Shown: positions 14,716 through 23,168, numbered from the stretch's first letter. The stretch is DNA of 64,000 nt from an uncultured Hydrogenophaga sp. (GCF_958439165.1 NZ_OY288136.1:4591-68590), one strand, 5' to 3'. A program made the numbers and translations. The notes: generated by a model from the letters alone, not told the origin.

Positions 14716-16260
14716 ATGCAGGCATGGCAGGCCAGGCCTCCGCGACCGACCATTCGCACGGTCTTCAACGCCGAATACACTCCGCAACCGGACCGATCCT
14801 CAGACCTGAATCACCATCCGACGCCCATCGTGTATCTACAGCGCCCCTTCGACTCCGTCGTCACATTCAGAAACAGTCAGGGGGAAAGCGCACGTGGCTC
14901 CCTGACCAGCCTCCAGCGCCGCGGCCTGGTCATGGAGATCTACAACCCGTACTCCATCGTCCAGGTCAGCGAGGTCCTCAACGAGCTGACCATCCGCTCT
15001 GGTGACCGGACGATCTACAAGGGCAAGGCGGTGGTGGTGAGCCTGCTCAATACCGGGTTGATGGCCGTCATCTCGGTAGCGCTCATTGACGAGTGGTCAG
15101 ATCTGAATGCGATCAAGGGCGATGTAGGCCAGGTCAGGGACGAAGCCTATCGCTTCGTGTCCGACTGGGAGTCCCGCTTCAAGATCCGCGAGAGTTACCA
15201 GGTCACCATCAGCGAGTTCCGGGCCTTCCTGTCGGAAACGGCTCGCTGGATCGACCAGGCCGACCTGACCGATTCGCTGCCGCGCGACAGCCAGGGTCGG
15301 CTCGCTGACGAGGTGTTCCAGGCGATTGCCGAGCCGCTGATGGTCAAGGGGAAGCAGTTCCTGATCCGCCTGGAAGATGAAGCCTCCCGACTGGACCCGG
15401 AAGATGCGCCGCTGCACCGGGCCTACGCGCAGACGGCGCTGCATCCGTTGGTGCTCCGAGCCCCTTTTGTCTACCGGACATTCGCCAAGCCGCTGGGATA
15501 CGCCGGTGACTACGAAATGGTCAACCAGATCATCGGCGACCCACGTCAGGGTGGCAGCACCTACATCCAGCTGGTCAATGCCATGTTCCTGAAGGCGGCT
15601 GTGGCCGAGGCACACCGCAACCGCATCGACATCCTGGTGGAATTTCTTCAGCGCTCGGCGGCACTCGCCAGGAATCAGGGGCGTCCGATGCGGATCCTCA
15701 ACATCGGTTGTGGACCCGGCATCGAGATCCAGCGTCTGATTGCCACCGGTGATGATCTCTCGGGCCTGAATTTCACCCTGGTCGACTTCAGCCGCGAGAC
15801 GCTCGATTACACGAGCCAGCGGATTGCCGAAGCCCAGCAGCAGCATGGCTCGGCGGTGAAGGTGGAGTACGTCCAGGAATCGGTGCACGAGCTGCTCAAG
15901 CGTGCAGTCCGGGACACCGCACCAGCCGAAGGACAGGGATACGACTTCATCTACTGCGCCGGTCTCTTTGACTACCTCTCGGACAAGGTCTGCTCGCGGC
16001 TGATCCGTTACTTTCTGACCCGCAGCAACCCGGGTGCCCAGATGCTGGTCACCAACGTCCACTCCGACAATCCTGAGCGCTTCGGCATGGAGCACCTGCT
16101 GGAATGGCACCTGATCTATCGGGATGAGGCGCAGATGCGGCTGGTCCTGGATGAGGTTCAGGCACCGGTCAAGCTGTACACCGACCCCACCGGTGTGAAC
16201 ATCTTTGCCGAGGTCACGGTGAGCGCCAATCTGCGAGCCATGGCACTGTCCCATGACTGA
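14716..16260 (+). CDS. phcB: PhcB-like SAM-dependent methyltransferase (3-hydroxy fatty acid methyl ester synthase)
   Basis: About 514 residues. The N-terminal part (about 35-125) looks PilZ-like (VTFRNSQGESARGSLTSLQRR). The C-terminal half is a class I SAM methyltransferase with motif I ILNIGCGPGIEIQRL and acidic motif FTLVDFSRETLDYT. In Ralstonia, PhcB with this architecture methylates 3-hydroxy fatty acids to give the quorum signal 3-OH PAME/MAME. The assignment here rests on this architecture and on the exact operon order phcB-phcS-phcR-phcQ. The ATG at 14716 follows an in-frame GTG (14713), and the ribosome site is weak, so the start is uncertain. The end overlaps phcS by 8 bases (ATGACTGA), implying coupled translation. 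Confidence 0.85.
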   Translation: MQAWQARPPRPTIRTVFNAEYTPQPDRSSDLNHHPTPIVYLQRPFDSVVTFRNSQGESARGSLTSLQRRGLVMEIYNPYSIVQVSEVLNELTIRSGDRTIYKGKAVVVSLLNTGLMAVISVALIDEWSDLNAIKGDVGQVRDEAYRFVSDWESRFKIRESYQVTISEFRAFLSETARWIDQADLTDSLPRDSQGRLADEVFQAIAEPLMVKGKQFLIRLEDEASRLDPEDAPLHRAYAQTALHPLVLRAPFVYRTFAKPLGYAGDYEMVNQIIGDPRQGGSTYIQLVNAMFLKAAVAEAHRNRIDILVEFLQRSAALARNQGRPMRILNIGCGPGIEIQRLIATGDDLSGLNFTLVDFSRETLDYTSQRIAEAQQQHGSAVKVEYVQESVHELLKRAVRDTAPAEGQGYDFIYCAGLFDYLSDKVCSRLIRYFLTRSNPGAQMLVTNVHSDNPERFGMEHLLEWHLIYRDEAQMRLVLDEVQAPVKLYTDPTGVNIFAEVTVSANLRAMALSHD

Positions 16261-17578
16261 CCAGCTCAATGCTGTCTATCAACGGCAGCTGTCGGACTTC
16301 CGCCTGACCTACAGCAAGGCCGGCAACGTCACGTCTGTCGTGTTGATCCTGGCCGGGGTCGGCCTGGACCACTTCACCTACCCTGATCGCCAGGCCGAGT
16401 TCTTCCTGATCCGGCTGGCGGTGGTGGCACTCACGCTGGGCATCCTCTGGATTCTCTACACCGATCTCGGTCGACGTCATGTCCGCCAGTTCACCGTGCT
16501 GTGGCTGCTGCTGCCGCAGGTGATGATCGCCTACATGATCCAGGACACCGACGGCGCCCAGTCGATCTACTTCGTGGGTCTTCATCTGGCCTTGTATGCG
16601 GTGGGCATCATCCTGCCCATCAGTTTTCTGGAGGGGGTGGGTTTCGGCATCGTGACAGTGGGGCTCTACGTCGGCGCCTGCCTCCTGCATCCCGACTGGT
16701 CATCGAACGCTCCCCGCCTCATGACCAACACGCTGTTCATCGTGTTCTCTGCCGCAGCCAGCGCGGTGTGCACCTGGTTCAACGAACGTGCCCGCATCCG
16801 GCTGTTCCGGCTGCAGCAGGAGGTCGCCGAGATCAACGCCAGCCTGCGCGAAACCAATGTGACGCTGGCCGAGGTCAAAGGTCAGCTGCTCCAGCGCGAA
16901 AAGATGGCTGCCATCGGCACCTTGTCGGCGGGCCTCATGCACGAGGTCAACAACCCGGTCAACTACAGCCTGATGGCCATCAACATGGGGCTGTCGCTGC
17001 CGGCGGCCGAGCAGGACCCGATGCTCAAGGAAAGTCTGGTCGATGCCCGCGAGGGCATGCAGCGGGTGCAGAACATCGTCACCGACCTCAAGACCTTCGC
17101 CTACCAGAAGCCGGGAAACGACAGCCAGCGTGTATTCCTGATGGAGAACGCCATCCGTTCTGCCCAGCGGCTGGCAGGCTTCGAGCTCAAGGGCATCGAG
17201 GTGTCGGTGGACCTGCCTGCCGACACGCACGTTCTCGGTGACGAGCCAGCCCTCATCGGTGTGCTGATCAACCTGTTCAGCAATGCGGCCAAGGCTGTGC
17301 ATGCGGCACAGCGGGCCGAGCCCCGCATCGAGGTCCATGCCGAGCATGAGGCGACCCGTCTGCGGCTGCGGGTCCGTGATAACGGTCAGGGCATTGCGGC
17401 AGAAAACCTTGATCGCGTCTTCGAGCCCTTCTTCACGACGCGCGAGGTGGGCTCCGGCCTGGGCCTCGGGCTGAGCATCAGCTACGGCATCGTTCAGCGG
17501 CATGGCGGTGTGCTGGCTGTGGCCAGCGAGCCGGGTGAATGGACCGAGTTCAGCTTTGATCTGCCGAGGCCCGCATGA
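16253..17578 (+). CDS. phcS: PhcS-like membrane sensor histidine kinase
   Basis: A 441-residue kinase, the presumed membrane receptor for the methyl-ester signal. The N-terminal ~175 residues hold five or six hydrophobic segments (for example VVLILAGVGL, FLIRLAVVALTLGILWIL, GIILPISFLEGVGFGIVTVGLYVGACLL). A coiled linker follows, then the dimerisation box GTLSAGLMHEVNNPVNYSL with the phospho-acceptor His230. The catalytic domain is intact (N box NLFSNAAKAV, DNGQGI, SGLGLGLSISYGIV). As I recall, the autophosphorylated residue reported for Ralstonia PhcS is also His230, which an alignment could check. It overlaps phcB by 8 bases and phcR by 4 (ATGA), a tightly coupled operon. Confidence 0.88.
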   Translation: MTDQLNAVYQRQLSDFRLTYSKAGNVTSVVLILAGVGLDHFTYPDRQAEFFLIRLAVVALTLGILWILYTDLGRRHVRQFTVLWLLLPQVMIAYMIQDTDGAQSIYFVGLHLALYAVGIILPISFLEGVGFGIVTVGLYVGACLLHPDWSSNAPRLMTNTLFIVFSAAASAVCTWFNERARIRLFRLQQEVAEINASLRETNVTLAEVKGQLLQREKMAAIGTLSAGLMHEVNNPVNYSLMAINMGLSLPAAEQDPMLKESLVDAREGMQRVQNIVTDLKTFAYQKPGNDSQRVFLMENAIRSAQRLAGFELKGIEVSVDLPADTHVLGDEPALIGVLINLFSNAAKAVHAAQRAEPRIEVHAEHEATRLRLRVRDNGQGIAAENLDRVFEPFFTTREVGSGLGLGLSISYGIVQRHGGVLAVASEPGEWTEFSFDLPRPA

Positions 17579-18762
17579 GCACGGGTCAGCTGCCAGCTGT
17601 GGACCTGCCAGGGGTGCTCATGGTCGACGACGAGCCCCAGGCCTGCAAGTGGTTCCAGCGCACCTACGCCGGCGAGTTCAGGGTGCTGACCGCCACCAGC
17701 GTCGACGAAGCCTTGAGCCGCCTGGACCTGCCCGATTCGGACATACAGGTGTTGATGACCGACTACCGCATGCCGGGGCGCCACGGCGTCGATCTGCTGC
17801 GGGAGGCCAGTCGCCAGCACCCCGATGTGATCCGCGTGCTGGTGTCGGCCTATGCCGACAAGGACGTCGCCATGCAGGCCGTCAACGAGGGGCATGTTCA
17901 GTTCATCCTGGAGAAGCCGCTGGACGAAGCCATCACCCGCCGGGCCTTGAGGGATGCGGTTGCGTTGGCGGTGACCCGCCGGCAGGACCGCGAGCTGCTC
18001 GACCAGCGTGCGGCCATGCTGCGCGACACCCTGGGTTTTCTGGCCCATGAGGTGACCACGCCGCTGGCCACCGTGCAGGGATATCTGTCGGCCCTGCAGG
18101 ACCGGCATGCCGAAAGCCCGGATCCTGCCCATCAGGAGGCTCGCATTGCCCAGGGACGGCCGGGCGATGTCCGTTCGATGCTCGATGCCGCGCGCAGGCG
18201 CACCGAATACGCACAGTCGCTGGTCAGCAGTTTCGTGCGGTCCGCCGGCGAGGCTCATGGCTGCGGGTCGGTCCAGGCGCCCACGGCTTCCGACCTGGTG
18301 CGGTCGGTCTGCGGGCACTACCCGTATGCAGCGGAAGAGGGTGACTGGGTGTCGCTCGACATCCGGCAGGACTTCGTCCTGCCCGGGCGCCGCGATCTGA
18401 TCTTCCTGGTGCTGTCCACCCTGTTGAAGAATGCTCTGCAGGCCCTGCGCGACAGCCCGCCATCCGGCGCGGCCCGGCCCCAGGTCCGGTTCTGCCTGTT
18501 GCCCATTCCCGGTCCCGATGGAGGCCAGGCCTGGCATGCCGTCCAGGTGATCGACAACGGCCCGGGTGTCGAGCCTGAGGTGCTGCAGCGGCTCACCCTG
18601 GAGCCCCTGACCACCCGTGCCGACCGTGGCGGTCACGGCATGGGTCTGGTGTTCTGTCGCCGTGTCATGAATTCACTGGGGGGCGCCATCACGGTGAGCT
18701 CCGTGCCAGGTGAAGGCACCGTGGTGACGCTTTGTTTTCCGTTGATTGGTTCCCGCGCATAG
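17575..18762 (+). CDS. phcR: PhcR-like response regulator with C-terminal histidine kinase-like domain
   Basis: A 395-residue hybrid. The N-terminal receiver (about 12-130) has acidic pocket VDDE, phospho-acceptor Asp63 in MTDYRMPG, and Lys114 in EKP. Instead of a DNA-binding domain it carries a histidine-kinase transmitter: FLAHEVTTPLATVQGYL with His158, an asparagine box (TLLKNALQAL) and glycine boxes (VIDNGPGVEPE; GGHGMGLVFCRRVM). A receiver joined to a kinase-type output is the unusual hallmark of PhcR in Ralstonia. The protein probably relays phosphate rather than binding DNA; the master regulator PhcA (LysR type) is not in this window. Confidence 0.87.
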   Translation: MSTGQLPAVDLPGVLMVDDEPQACKWFQRTYAGEFRVLTATSVDEALSRLDLPDSDIQVLMTDYRMPGRHGVDLLREASRQHPDVIRVLVSAYADKDVAMQAVNEGHVQFILEKPLDEAITRRALRDAVALAVTRRQDRELLDQRAAMLRDTLGFLAHEVTTPLATVQGYLSALQDRHAESPDPAHQEARIAQGRPGDVRSMLDAARRRTEYAQSLVSSFVRSAGEAHGCGSVQAPTASDLVRSVCGHYPYAAEEGDWVSLDIRQDFVLPGRRDLIFLVLSTLLKNALQALRDSPPSGAARPQVRFCLLPIPGPDGGQAWHAVQVIDNGPGVEPEVLQRLTLEPLTTRADRGGHGMGLVFCRRVMNSLGGAITVSSVPGEGTVVTLCFPLIGSRA

Positions 18763-18778
18763 GAGGCGCCTTGCTGCC

Positions 18779-19720
18779 ATGAAAATTCTGTATGTCGATG
18801 ACGAGGCGATGGCGCTGAAGTACTTCGAGCGGCTGGTCAGTCCGCTGGCGCCGGTCATCACGGCGACTTCGGTGGAAGAAGGCCGCGAAATGCTGCGCCT
18901 GCATGGTGCCGAGATCGGTGTGCTGGTGAGCGACCAGCGCATGCCCGGCGAGCGCGGCAACGAGCTGCTGCGCCATGCCCGCGAGCAACACCCGCACATC
19001 GTGCGCATGCTCACCACGGCCTATTCCGAACTGGGCGAGGCGATCGAAGCCATCAACTCCGGCGAAATCTACCGCTACATCAGCAAGCCCTGGGCGCTGG
19101 AGAGCCTGAGGGCCGACCTGAAAAACGCGCTGGAGCTGGCCGAGCTGCGCCGCGAGCGCGACGGCCTCATGCGCGAGAAGATGCTGGCCCACCAGGGCCA
19201 GTTGATGGGCAGCCGGCTCTGCCAGCTGCTGGGCGTGGCGGCGGCCATCCGGCACGATCAGGCCGATGCAGCGCTGCATGCCCTGGCCCGCAGCGCCATG
19301 GTGGTGGGCGCTCCGGCCCCCGAGGTCGACTGGCGCCGCTGGGACCATGCCGATCTGCTGCAGGCCGAGGCCCGGCGTGCGGTGCAGGTGGCCCAGGGTC
19401 TGCGCCATTGGCTTCAGTCCTGGGAAGGTGCGGGGTCCGATCCGCTGGGAGCTCTCGGCGCAGCCTGGGGTGTGGTGCCTGCCGGCGGCAGCATCGTGCT
19501 CGACGATCCGACGGCCGTCACGCGGCTGATGCATGGCCCCGCTGGCGGCGATGTGTCGCAGGCGGATGTGGTCTGGCTGGCCTGGCTGCTGTGGCAGGGT
19601 GGCGCAGCCCGGGTGCAGGCCGACGGTGGCCGCTGGCGCATCGAGCGCACCGAGCCGGCCGAACGGGCGGGCGACTGGATGGCGGCCACCATCGAACAGT
19701 TCGGGCCGCTGCCCGGTTGA
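18779..19720 (+). CDS. phcQ: PhcQ-like response regulator
   Basis: A 313-residue response regulator closing the phc operon. The receiver (1-125) is complete: VDDE at 6-9, Asp52 in VSDQRMPGERG, Thr80, Lys103 in ISKPW. The remaining ~185 residues (LMREKMLAHQGQLMGSRLC and onward) form a Trp-rich region without an HTH; the region is related in position to a degenerate transmitter. In Ralstonia the fourth gene, PhcQ, is reported to mediate much of the quorum response. The start ATG at 18779 is 12 bases after AGGAGG (18761-18766). A TTG at 18771 would have better spacing and would add only three residues (18746 also possible in frame), so the start is moderately certain. Confidence 0.82.
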   Translation: MKILYVDDEAMALKYFERLVSPLAPVITATSVEEGREMLRLHGAEIGVLVSDQRMPGERGNELLRHAREQHPHIVRMLTTAYSELGEAIEAINSGEIYRYISKPWALESLRADLKNALELAELRRERDGLMREKMLAHQGQLMGSRLCQLLGVAAAIRHDQADAALHALARSAMVVGAPAPEVDWRRWDHADLLQAEARRAVQVAQGLRHWLQSWEGAGSDPLGALGAAWGVVPAGGSIVLDDPTAVTRLMHGPAGGDVSQADVVWLAWLLWQGGAARVQADGGRWRIERTEPAERAGDWMAATIEQFGPLPG

Positions 19721-19733
19721 GTCGGCTTGCGGC

Positions 19734-19750
19734 GCCGGGGAACCCCCGGC
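19734..19750 (+). terminator. GC hairpin after the phc operon
   Basis: GCCGGGG (19734-19740) and CCCCGGC (19744-19750) form a 7-bp stem with loop AAC, 13 bases after the phcQ stop. There is no T-run, so it may only stabilise the transcript end. Confidence 0.35.
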
Positions 19751-19811
19751 ACCGATGGCCGGTCACAATGCCATGGCCTGCCATTCTCGGCGGGCTCACC
19801 TGGAGATGACC

Positions 19812-20171
19812 ATGGCCCTGCCCGACACCCTGATGCCTTCCATTCCCCTGCGGGCGGTCCGGCGCTGCACGACGGCCGCAGCCTTGGGTGCCGGCCTGAT
19901 GCTGGCCGGTTGCAGCTCGGTGGGCGTGGGGGTGGGCATACCGGTGGGGCCGGTGACCATCGGCGTCGGTGCCAGCAACAATGGCGTGAGCCTGGGTGTG
20001 GGCACCGGCGTGGGCCCGGTGGGGGTCGGCGTGGGTGTCAACCAGCGCGGCCAGGTCAGTGCCGGCGCCGGGGTGGGCGTGAGCGCTCCGGTGGGCGACA
20101 GCAAGGCCCGGGTGGGCGTCGGGGTGGGCACCAGCACGGTGATCCACGACCCCGACAAACCCTCCCGCTGA
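19812..20171 (+). CDS. Small lipoprotein with Gly/Val-rich repeats
   Basis: A 119-residue putative lipoprotein. GGAG lies 6 bases before ATG 19812. The signal peptide ends with the lipobox LMLAGC, so the mature protein would start with a lipidated Cys near residue 34. The rest is almost entirely alternating Gly/Val with short motifs (VGVGVGIPVGPVTIGVGAS; GVGTGVGPVGVGVGVNQRG), like a regular beta structure, then a polar tail HDPDKPSR. No enzyme motif is present. The function is unknown. It is not part of the phc operon by spacing and is convergent with ohr, one base apart. Confidence 0.75.
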   Translation: MALPDTLMPSIPLRAVRRCTTAAALGAGLMLAGCSSVGVGVGIPVGPVTIGVGASNNGVSLGVGTGVGPVGVGVGVNQRGQVSAGAGVGVSAPVGDSKARVGVGVGTSTVIHDPDKPSR

Positions 20172-20600
20172 TCAGGCCAGGGTCAGCGTCACCGGGATGT
20201 TGCCCCGGGTGGCGTTCGAGTAAGGGCAGACCTGGTGGGCGGTGTCGACCAGGTCCTGGGCCACGGCGCGGTCCATGCCCGGCAGGCTGACGCTCATGCG
20301 CACCGCAATGCCGAAGCCTTGCGGGATCGGGCCGATGTCGACTTCGGCCGAAATGCTGGCATCGGCCGGCACCGCGATCTTCTTCATGCTGGCCACGTGC
20401 TTCATGGCGCCCATGAAGCAGGCCGAATAACCGGCTGCAAACAGCTGCTCGGGGTTGGTGGCGGTACCGGCACCGCCCATGGCTTTCGGCGGGCTCAGCT
20501 TGACGTCGAGCAGGCCGTCATCGGTGCGGGACGTGCCCTCGCGGCCGCCGGTGGTGGTGGCGCGGGCGGTGTAGATCACTTTGTCGAGTTGGGTGGGCAT
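20172..20600 (-). CDS. ohr: Organic hydroperoxide resistance protein Ohr (OsmC family)
   Basis: A 142-residue thiol peroxidase of the Ohr/OsmC family that reduces fatty-acid and other organic hydroperoxides in the cytosol. Both catalytic cysteines are present: Cys61 in the FAAGYSACFMGAMKH motif and Cys125 in HQVCPYSNATRGN, spaced as in Ohr rather than OsmC. The N-terminus VIYTARATTTGGREGTSRTDDG is also Ohr-like. It lies 62 bases after ohrR on the same strand and is probably co-transcribed from the ohrR promoter under the operator at 21140-21165. Confidence 0.95.
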   Translation of the reverse strand: MPTQLDKVIYTARATTTGGREGTSRTDDGLLDVKLSPPKAMGGAGTATNPEQLFAAGYSACFMGAMKHVASMKKIAVPADASISAEVDIGPIPQGFGIAVRMSVSLPGMDRAVAQDLVDTAHQVCPYSNATRGNIPVTLTLA

Positions 20601-20662
20601 GGTGCTCTCCGGTTGGGGAATGCCTGCGGGCAGGCGGGGGGTGAAACGGATGTCGGCGGCGT

Positions 20663-21121
20663 TCAGCTGCCGACGGCTTGTTGAAGGCGGTCGCGCAGGG
20701 TCTGGACTTCCTGGGTGAGGGCGAGCACTTCCTTGACGCTGCACTGGCTGGCGTCGAGCACGCAGCCGGGCACGCTGGCCGCTGGCCTGCGCAAGGCGCG
20801 GCCGGCGTCGGTCAGCCAGACCTGCACGCGCCGCTCGTCCTGTGCATCGCGCTGACGCAGCAACAGGCCGGCGGCTTCCAGGCGCTTGACCAGCGGGGTC
20901 ACGGTGCCGGAGTCGAGGAACAGGCGGTCGCCCAGTTCGCTCACCGTCAGGCCGTCGGACTCCCACAGGGCCAGCATGGCGAGGTACTGCGGATAGGTCA
21001 GCCCCAGCGGCTCCAGCAGCGGCTTGTAGAGCTTGGTCATGGCCAGCGATGCCGAATACAGCGCGAAACACAGCTGGTGGTCCAGGCGCAGGGCATCGGT
21101 GGATCGGGTGGAGGAAGGCAT
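20663..21121 (-). CDS. ohrR: MarR-family organic hydroperoxide sensor OhrR
   Basis: A 152-residue winged-helix repressor of the MarR family. The redox-sensing cysteine is visible as Cys18 in LDHQLCFALYSAS, the conserved OhrR context. The DNA-binding part (LTVSELGDRLFLDSGTVTPLVKRLEAAGLL) and wing (RDAQDERRVQVWLT) are intact. A second Cys near the C-terminus (QCSVKEV, about residue 128) would fit the two-cysteine class. An in-frame extension to 21193 would read through the operator, so ATG 21121 is preferred. No ribosome site precedes it, and the predicted promoter places transcription start at about the ATG, suggesting a leaderless message. Confidence 0.93.
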   Translation of the reverse strand: MPSSTRSTDALRLDHQLCFALYSASLAMTKLYKPLLEPLGLTYPQYLAMLALWESDGLTVSELGDRLFLDSGTVTPLVKRLEAAGLLLRQRDAQDERRVQVWLTDAGRALRRPAASVPGCVLDASQCSVKEVLALTQEVQTLRDRLQQAVGS

Positions 21122-21128
21122 GGGCAGA

Positions 21129-21157
21129 ATTATGACGAACAATTCAATTGTGTGCAA
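21129..21157 (-). promoter_or_regulatory. Candidate promoter of ohrR-ohr
   Basis: On the minus strand TTGCAC (21152-21157) and CATAAT (21129-21134) are spaced by 17 bases. The -10 box matches 5 of 6 consensus bases. The start of transcription would fall within a few bases of the ohrR ATG at 21121, which has no ribosome-binding site. The -35 and spacer overlap the OhrR palindrome. Confidence 0.45.
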
Positions 21158-21165
21158 TTGAATTG
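21140..21165. promoter_or_regulatory. OhrR operator: perfect 11-bp inverted repeat
   Basis: CAATTCAATTG (21140-21150) and CAATTGAATTG (21155-21165) are perfect reverse complements with a TGTG spacer, an AT-rich island in high-GC DNA. OhrR operators in other bacteria are AT-rich palindromes with CAATT/AATTG cores, and this one overlaps the predicted ohrR promoter. It also lies 39 bases downstream of the srkA stop, so it serves ohrR-ohr. Confidence 0.8.
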
Positions 21166-21203
21166 GAGAAACTGCCGGAGCGAGCGGTGCCATCCCCGCT
21201 GCT

Positions 21204-22235
21204 TCAGACGTTCAGCGGCGCTTCCTGCATGGCCTCGATCTGCTCGACCAGCATGTCGACTTGGCCCTGCCAGTAGTCGCGGCTGCCGAACCACGGAAAG
21301 TTGATCGGGAAGGCCGGGTCGTCCCAGCGGCGGGCGATCCAGGCGCTGTAATGGATCAGCCGCAGGGTGCGCAGCGGCTCGATCAGCACCAGCTCGCGCC
21401 GGTCGAAGGGACGGAACTGTTCGTAGCCGTCCAGCAGGGCCGAGAGCTGCAGCGTCTGCTGGCGCCGATCGCCGCTGAGCAGCATCCAGAGGTCCTGCAC
21501 GGCGGGGCCGGTGCGGGCGTCGTCCAGATCGACGAAGTGGGGGCCGGCTCCCGGTGCGCCTTCGGGCGTCCAGAGCACGTTGCCGGGGTGGCAGTCGCCG
21601 TGCAGGCGCAGAGTGGCCATGCCTTCCTCGGCCCGTTCCTGCCGCAGCACGGCGTGGCTTTCGATGCATTGCAGCGCCTCGGCCAGCGCATGCTTCCATG
21701 CGGTCCGCACTTCGGGCGCAATGGCGTCGTGCTGCAGCAGCCAGTCGCGCGGCTCGCAGGCGAAGCTGCCGGCGTGCAGTGCCGGACGGTGCACGAAGGA
21801 CCGTGTTGCCCCGACGGTGTGGATGCGCGCCAGGAAGCGCCCGATCCATTCCAGAACCTCGAAGTCGTCCAGTTCGGGGCGTCGGCCGCCCCGGCGCGGA
21901 CTGACCGAGAAGTGAAAACCGGCGTGCGTGTGCAGCGAGGCCCCGCCGATCGACAGCGGCGGCACCACCGGCACCTCGGCCTCGACCAGATCGAGGGCGA
22001 AGGCATGTTCCTCCGCCAGCTGCGCTTCGGTCCAGCGTTCGGGGCGGTAAAACTTCACCACCACCTGGGCATGCCCCTGCACCGGCTCATCGAGGTGGAC
22101 CTGATAGACCCGGTTCTCGAAGCTGTTGAGACTTTGCAGCCTGCCGTCGGGCCGCAGGCCGATGGCCCACAGGGCATCGATCACCACATCGGGGGTGAGT
22201 GCGTTGTAGGGATGGTCCGAGTGGGGCGTGGTCAT
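21204..22235 (-). CDS. srkA: Stress response serine/threonine kinase A (YihE/RdoA)
   Basis: A 343-residue kinase of the aminoglycoside-phosphotransferase-like fold. The opening YNALTPDVVIDALWAIGL and LNSFENRVYQV are diagnostic for SrkA. The catalytic loop is LRLHGDCHPGNVLW and the metal motif FVDLDDARTGPAVQDLWM. SrkA counters Cpx and oxidative-stress-related death in E. coli. The start (ATG 22235, MTTPHSDHPY) is chosen because a longer open frame upstream is antisense to the next gene. It is divergent from a methyltransferase with only 39 bases between starts. Confidence 0.93.
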   Translation of the reverse strand: MTTPHSDHPYNALTPDVVIDALWAIGLRPDGRLQSLNSFENRVYQVHLDEPVQGHAQVVVKFYRPERWTEAQLAEEHAFALDLVEAEVPVVPPLSIGGASLHTHAGFHFSVSPRRGGRRPELDDFEVLEWIGRFLARIHTVGATRSFVHRPALHAGSFACEPRDWLLQHDAIAPEVRTAWKHALAEALQCIESHAVLRQERAEEGMATLRLHGDCHPGNVLWTPEGAPGAGPHFVDLDDARTGPAVQDLWMLLSGDRRQQTLQLSALLDGYEQFRPFDRRELVLIEPLRTLRLIHYSAWIARRWDDPAFPINFPWFGSRDYWQGQVDMLVEQIEAMQEAPLNV

Positions 22236-22274
22236 GCCGGATTGTCGCGCCTGAGCCTGGGCTACCATCGCCCG

Positions 22275-23168
22275 ATGCCCCGTCCTGAACGCCAGAAAGA
22301 CCGCAAGCCCCACCTCTCGCCCGAAGACCAGCTGCGCCAGCAGCTGCCGGAACTGCGATCGGGCCAGTCGATCGGCCTGTTGCAGGAGTTGCACATCCTC
22401 ACGCGCGACGGTCGGCTCAACCAGGACACCCGCCGCAAGCTCAAGCAGGTCTACCACCTGGTGCAGTTCATCGAACCCCTGCTGCAGCAGGTGCACCAGG
22501 ACCGGGGGCAGGTGTCGCTGGCCGACTTCGGCGCCGGCAAGTCCTACCTGGGCTTCATCCTGTACGACCTCTGTCTCAAGGCCATGCCCGAGGGCCGCGT
22601 GATCGGTGTGGAGGTGCGCACCGAACTGGTGGAGCGCTCGCGCGCACTGGCGCAGCAGCTGGGCTTTGCGCGCATGGACTTCGTGGCCACCACGGTGCAG
22701 CAGGCCTTCGAGCATCCGGATCTGCCCGAGCGCATCGATGTGGTCACGGCGCTGCACGCCTGCGACACCGCCACCGACGACGCCATTGCCTTCGGTCTGG
22801 CCCGCCACGCACAGGCCATGGTGCTGGTGCCCTGCTGCCAGGCCGAGGTGGCCGCCACCATGCGGCAGCACAAGGCACTGAACCTGCGGCGCAACGCCCT
22901 GGCCGAGTTGTGGCGCCATCCGCTGCATACACGCGAGTTCGGCAGCCAGATCACCAACGTGCTGCGCTGCCTGCAGCTCGAAGCCCATGGCTTCGATGTG
23001 ACAGTGACCGAGCTGGTGGGGTGGGAACATTCCATGAAGAATGAACTCATCCTGGCACGTAGAATGCCCGACGACCGAGCCGGCGGCCGCGAACGCGCCC
23101 GTCAGCGGTTGCTGCAGGTGCTCGACGAGTTCGGCCTGCAAGCCCTCCAGGGCCGCTTCGCGGCCTGA
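22275..23168 (+). CDS. Class I SAM-dependent methyltransferase (PF13679-type)
   Basis: A 297-residue predicted methyltransferase. Motif I is VSLADFGAGKSYLGFILYDL and motif II GRVIGVEVRTELVERS. The block VTALHACDTATDDAIAFGL followed by VLVPCCQAEV is characteristic of the Methyltransf_32 family, which includes RNA- and protein-methylating members. The substrate is unknown. The ATG at 22275 (MPRPERQKDRKPHLS) gives a basic N-terminal tail. It is divergent from srkA and followed at 132 bases by an antiporter on the same strand. Confidence 0.82.
   Translation: MPRPERQKDRKPHLSPEDQLRQQLPELRSGQSIGLLQELHILTRDGRLNQDTRRKLKQVYHLVQFIEPLLQQVHQDRGQVSLADFGAGKSYLGFILYDLCLKAMPEGRVIGVEVRTELVERSRALAQQLGFARMDFVATTVQQAFEHPDLPERIDVVTALHACDTATDDAIAFGLARHAQAMVLVPCCQAEVAATMRQHKALNLRRNALAELWRHPLHTREFGSQITNVLRCLQLEAHGFDVTVTELVGWEHSMKNELILARRMPDDRAGGRERARQRLLQVLDEFGLQALQGRFAA

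Noticed and set aside
15095..15104. TCAGATCTGA palindrome in phcB, sharing the core of the lux-box-like sites
   Set aside because: Inside the coding sequence, only 10 bp, and the flanks do not complete CT-N12-AG.
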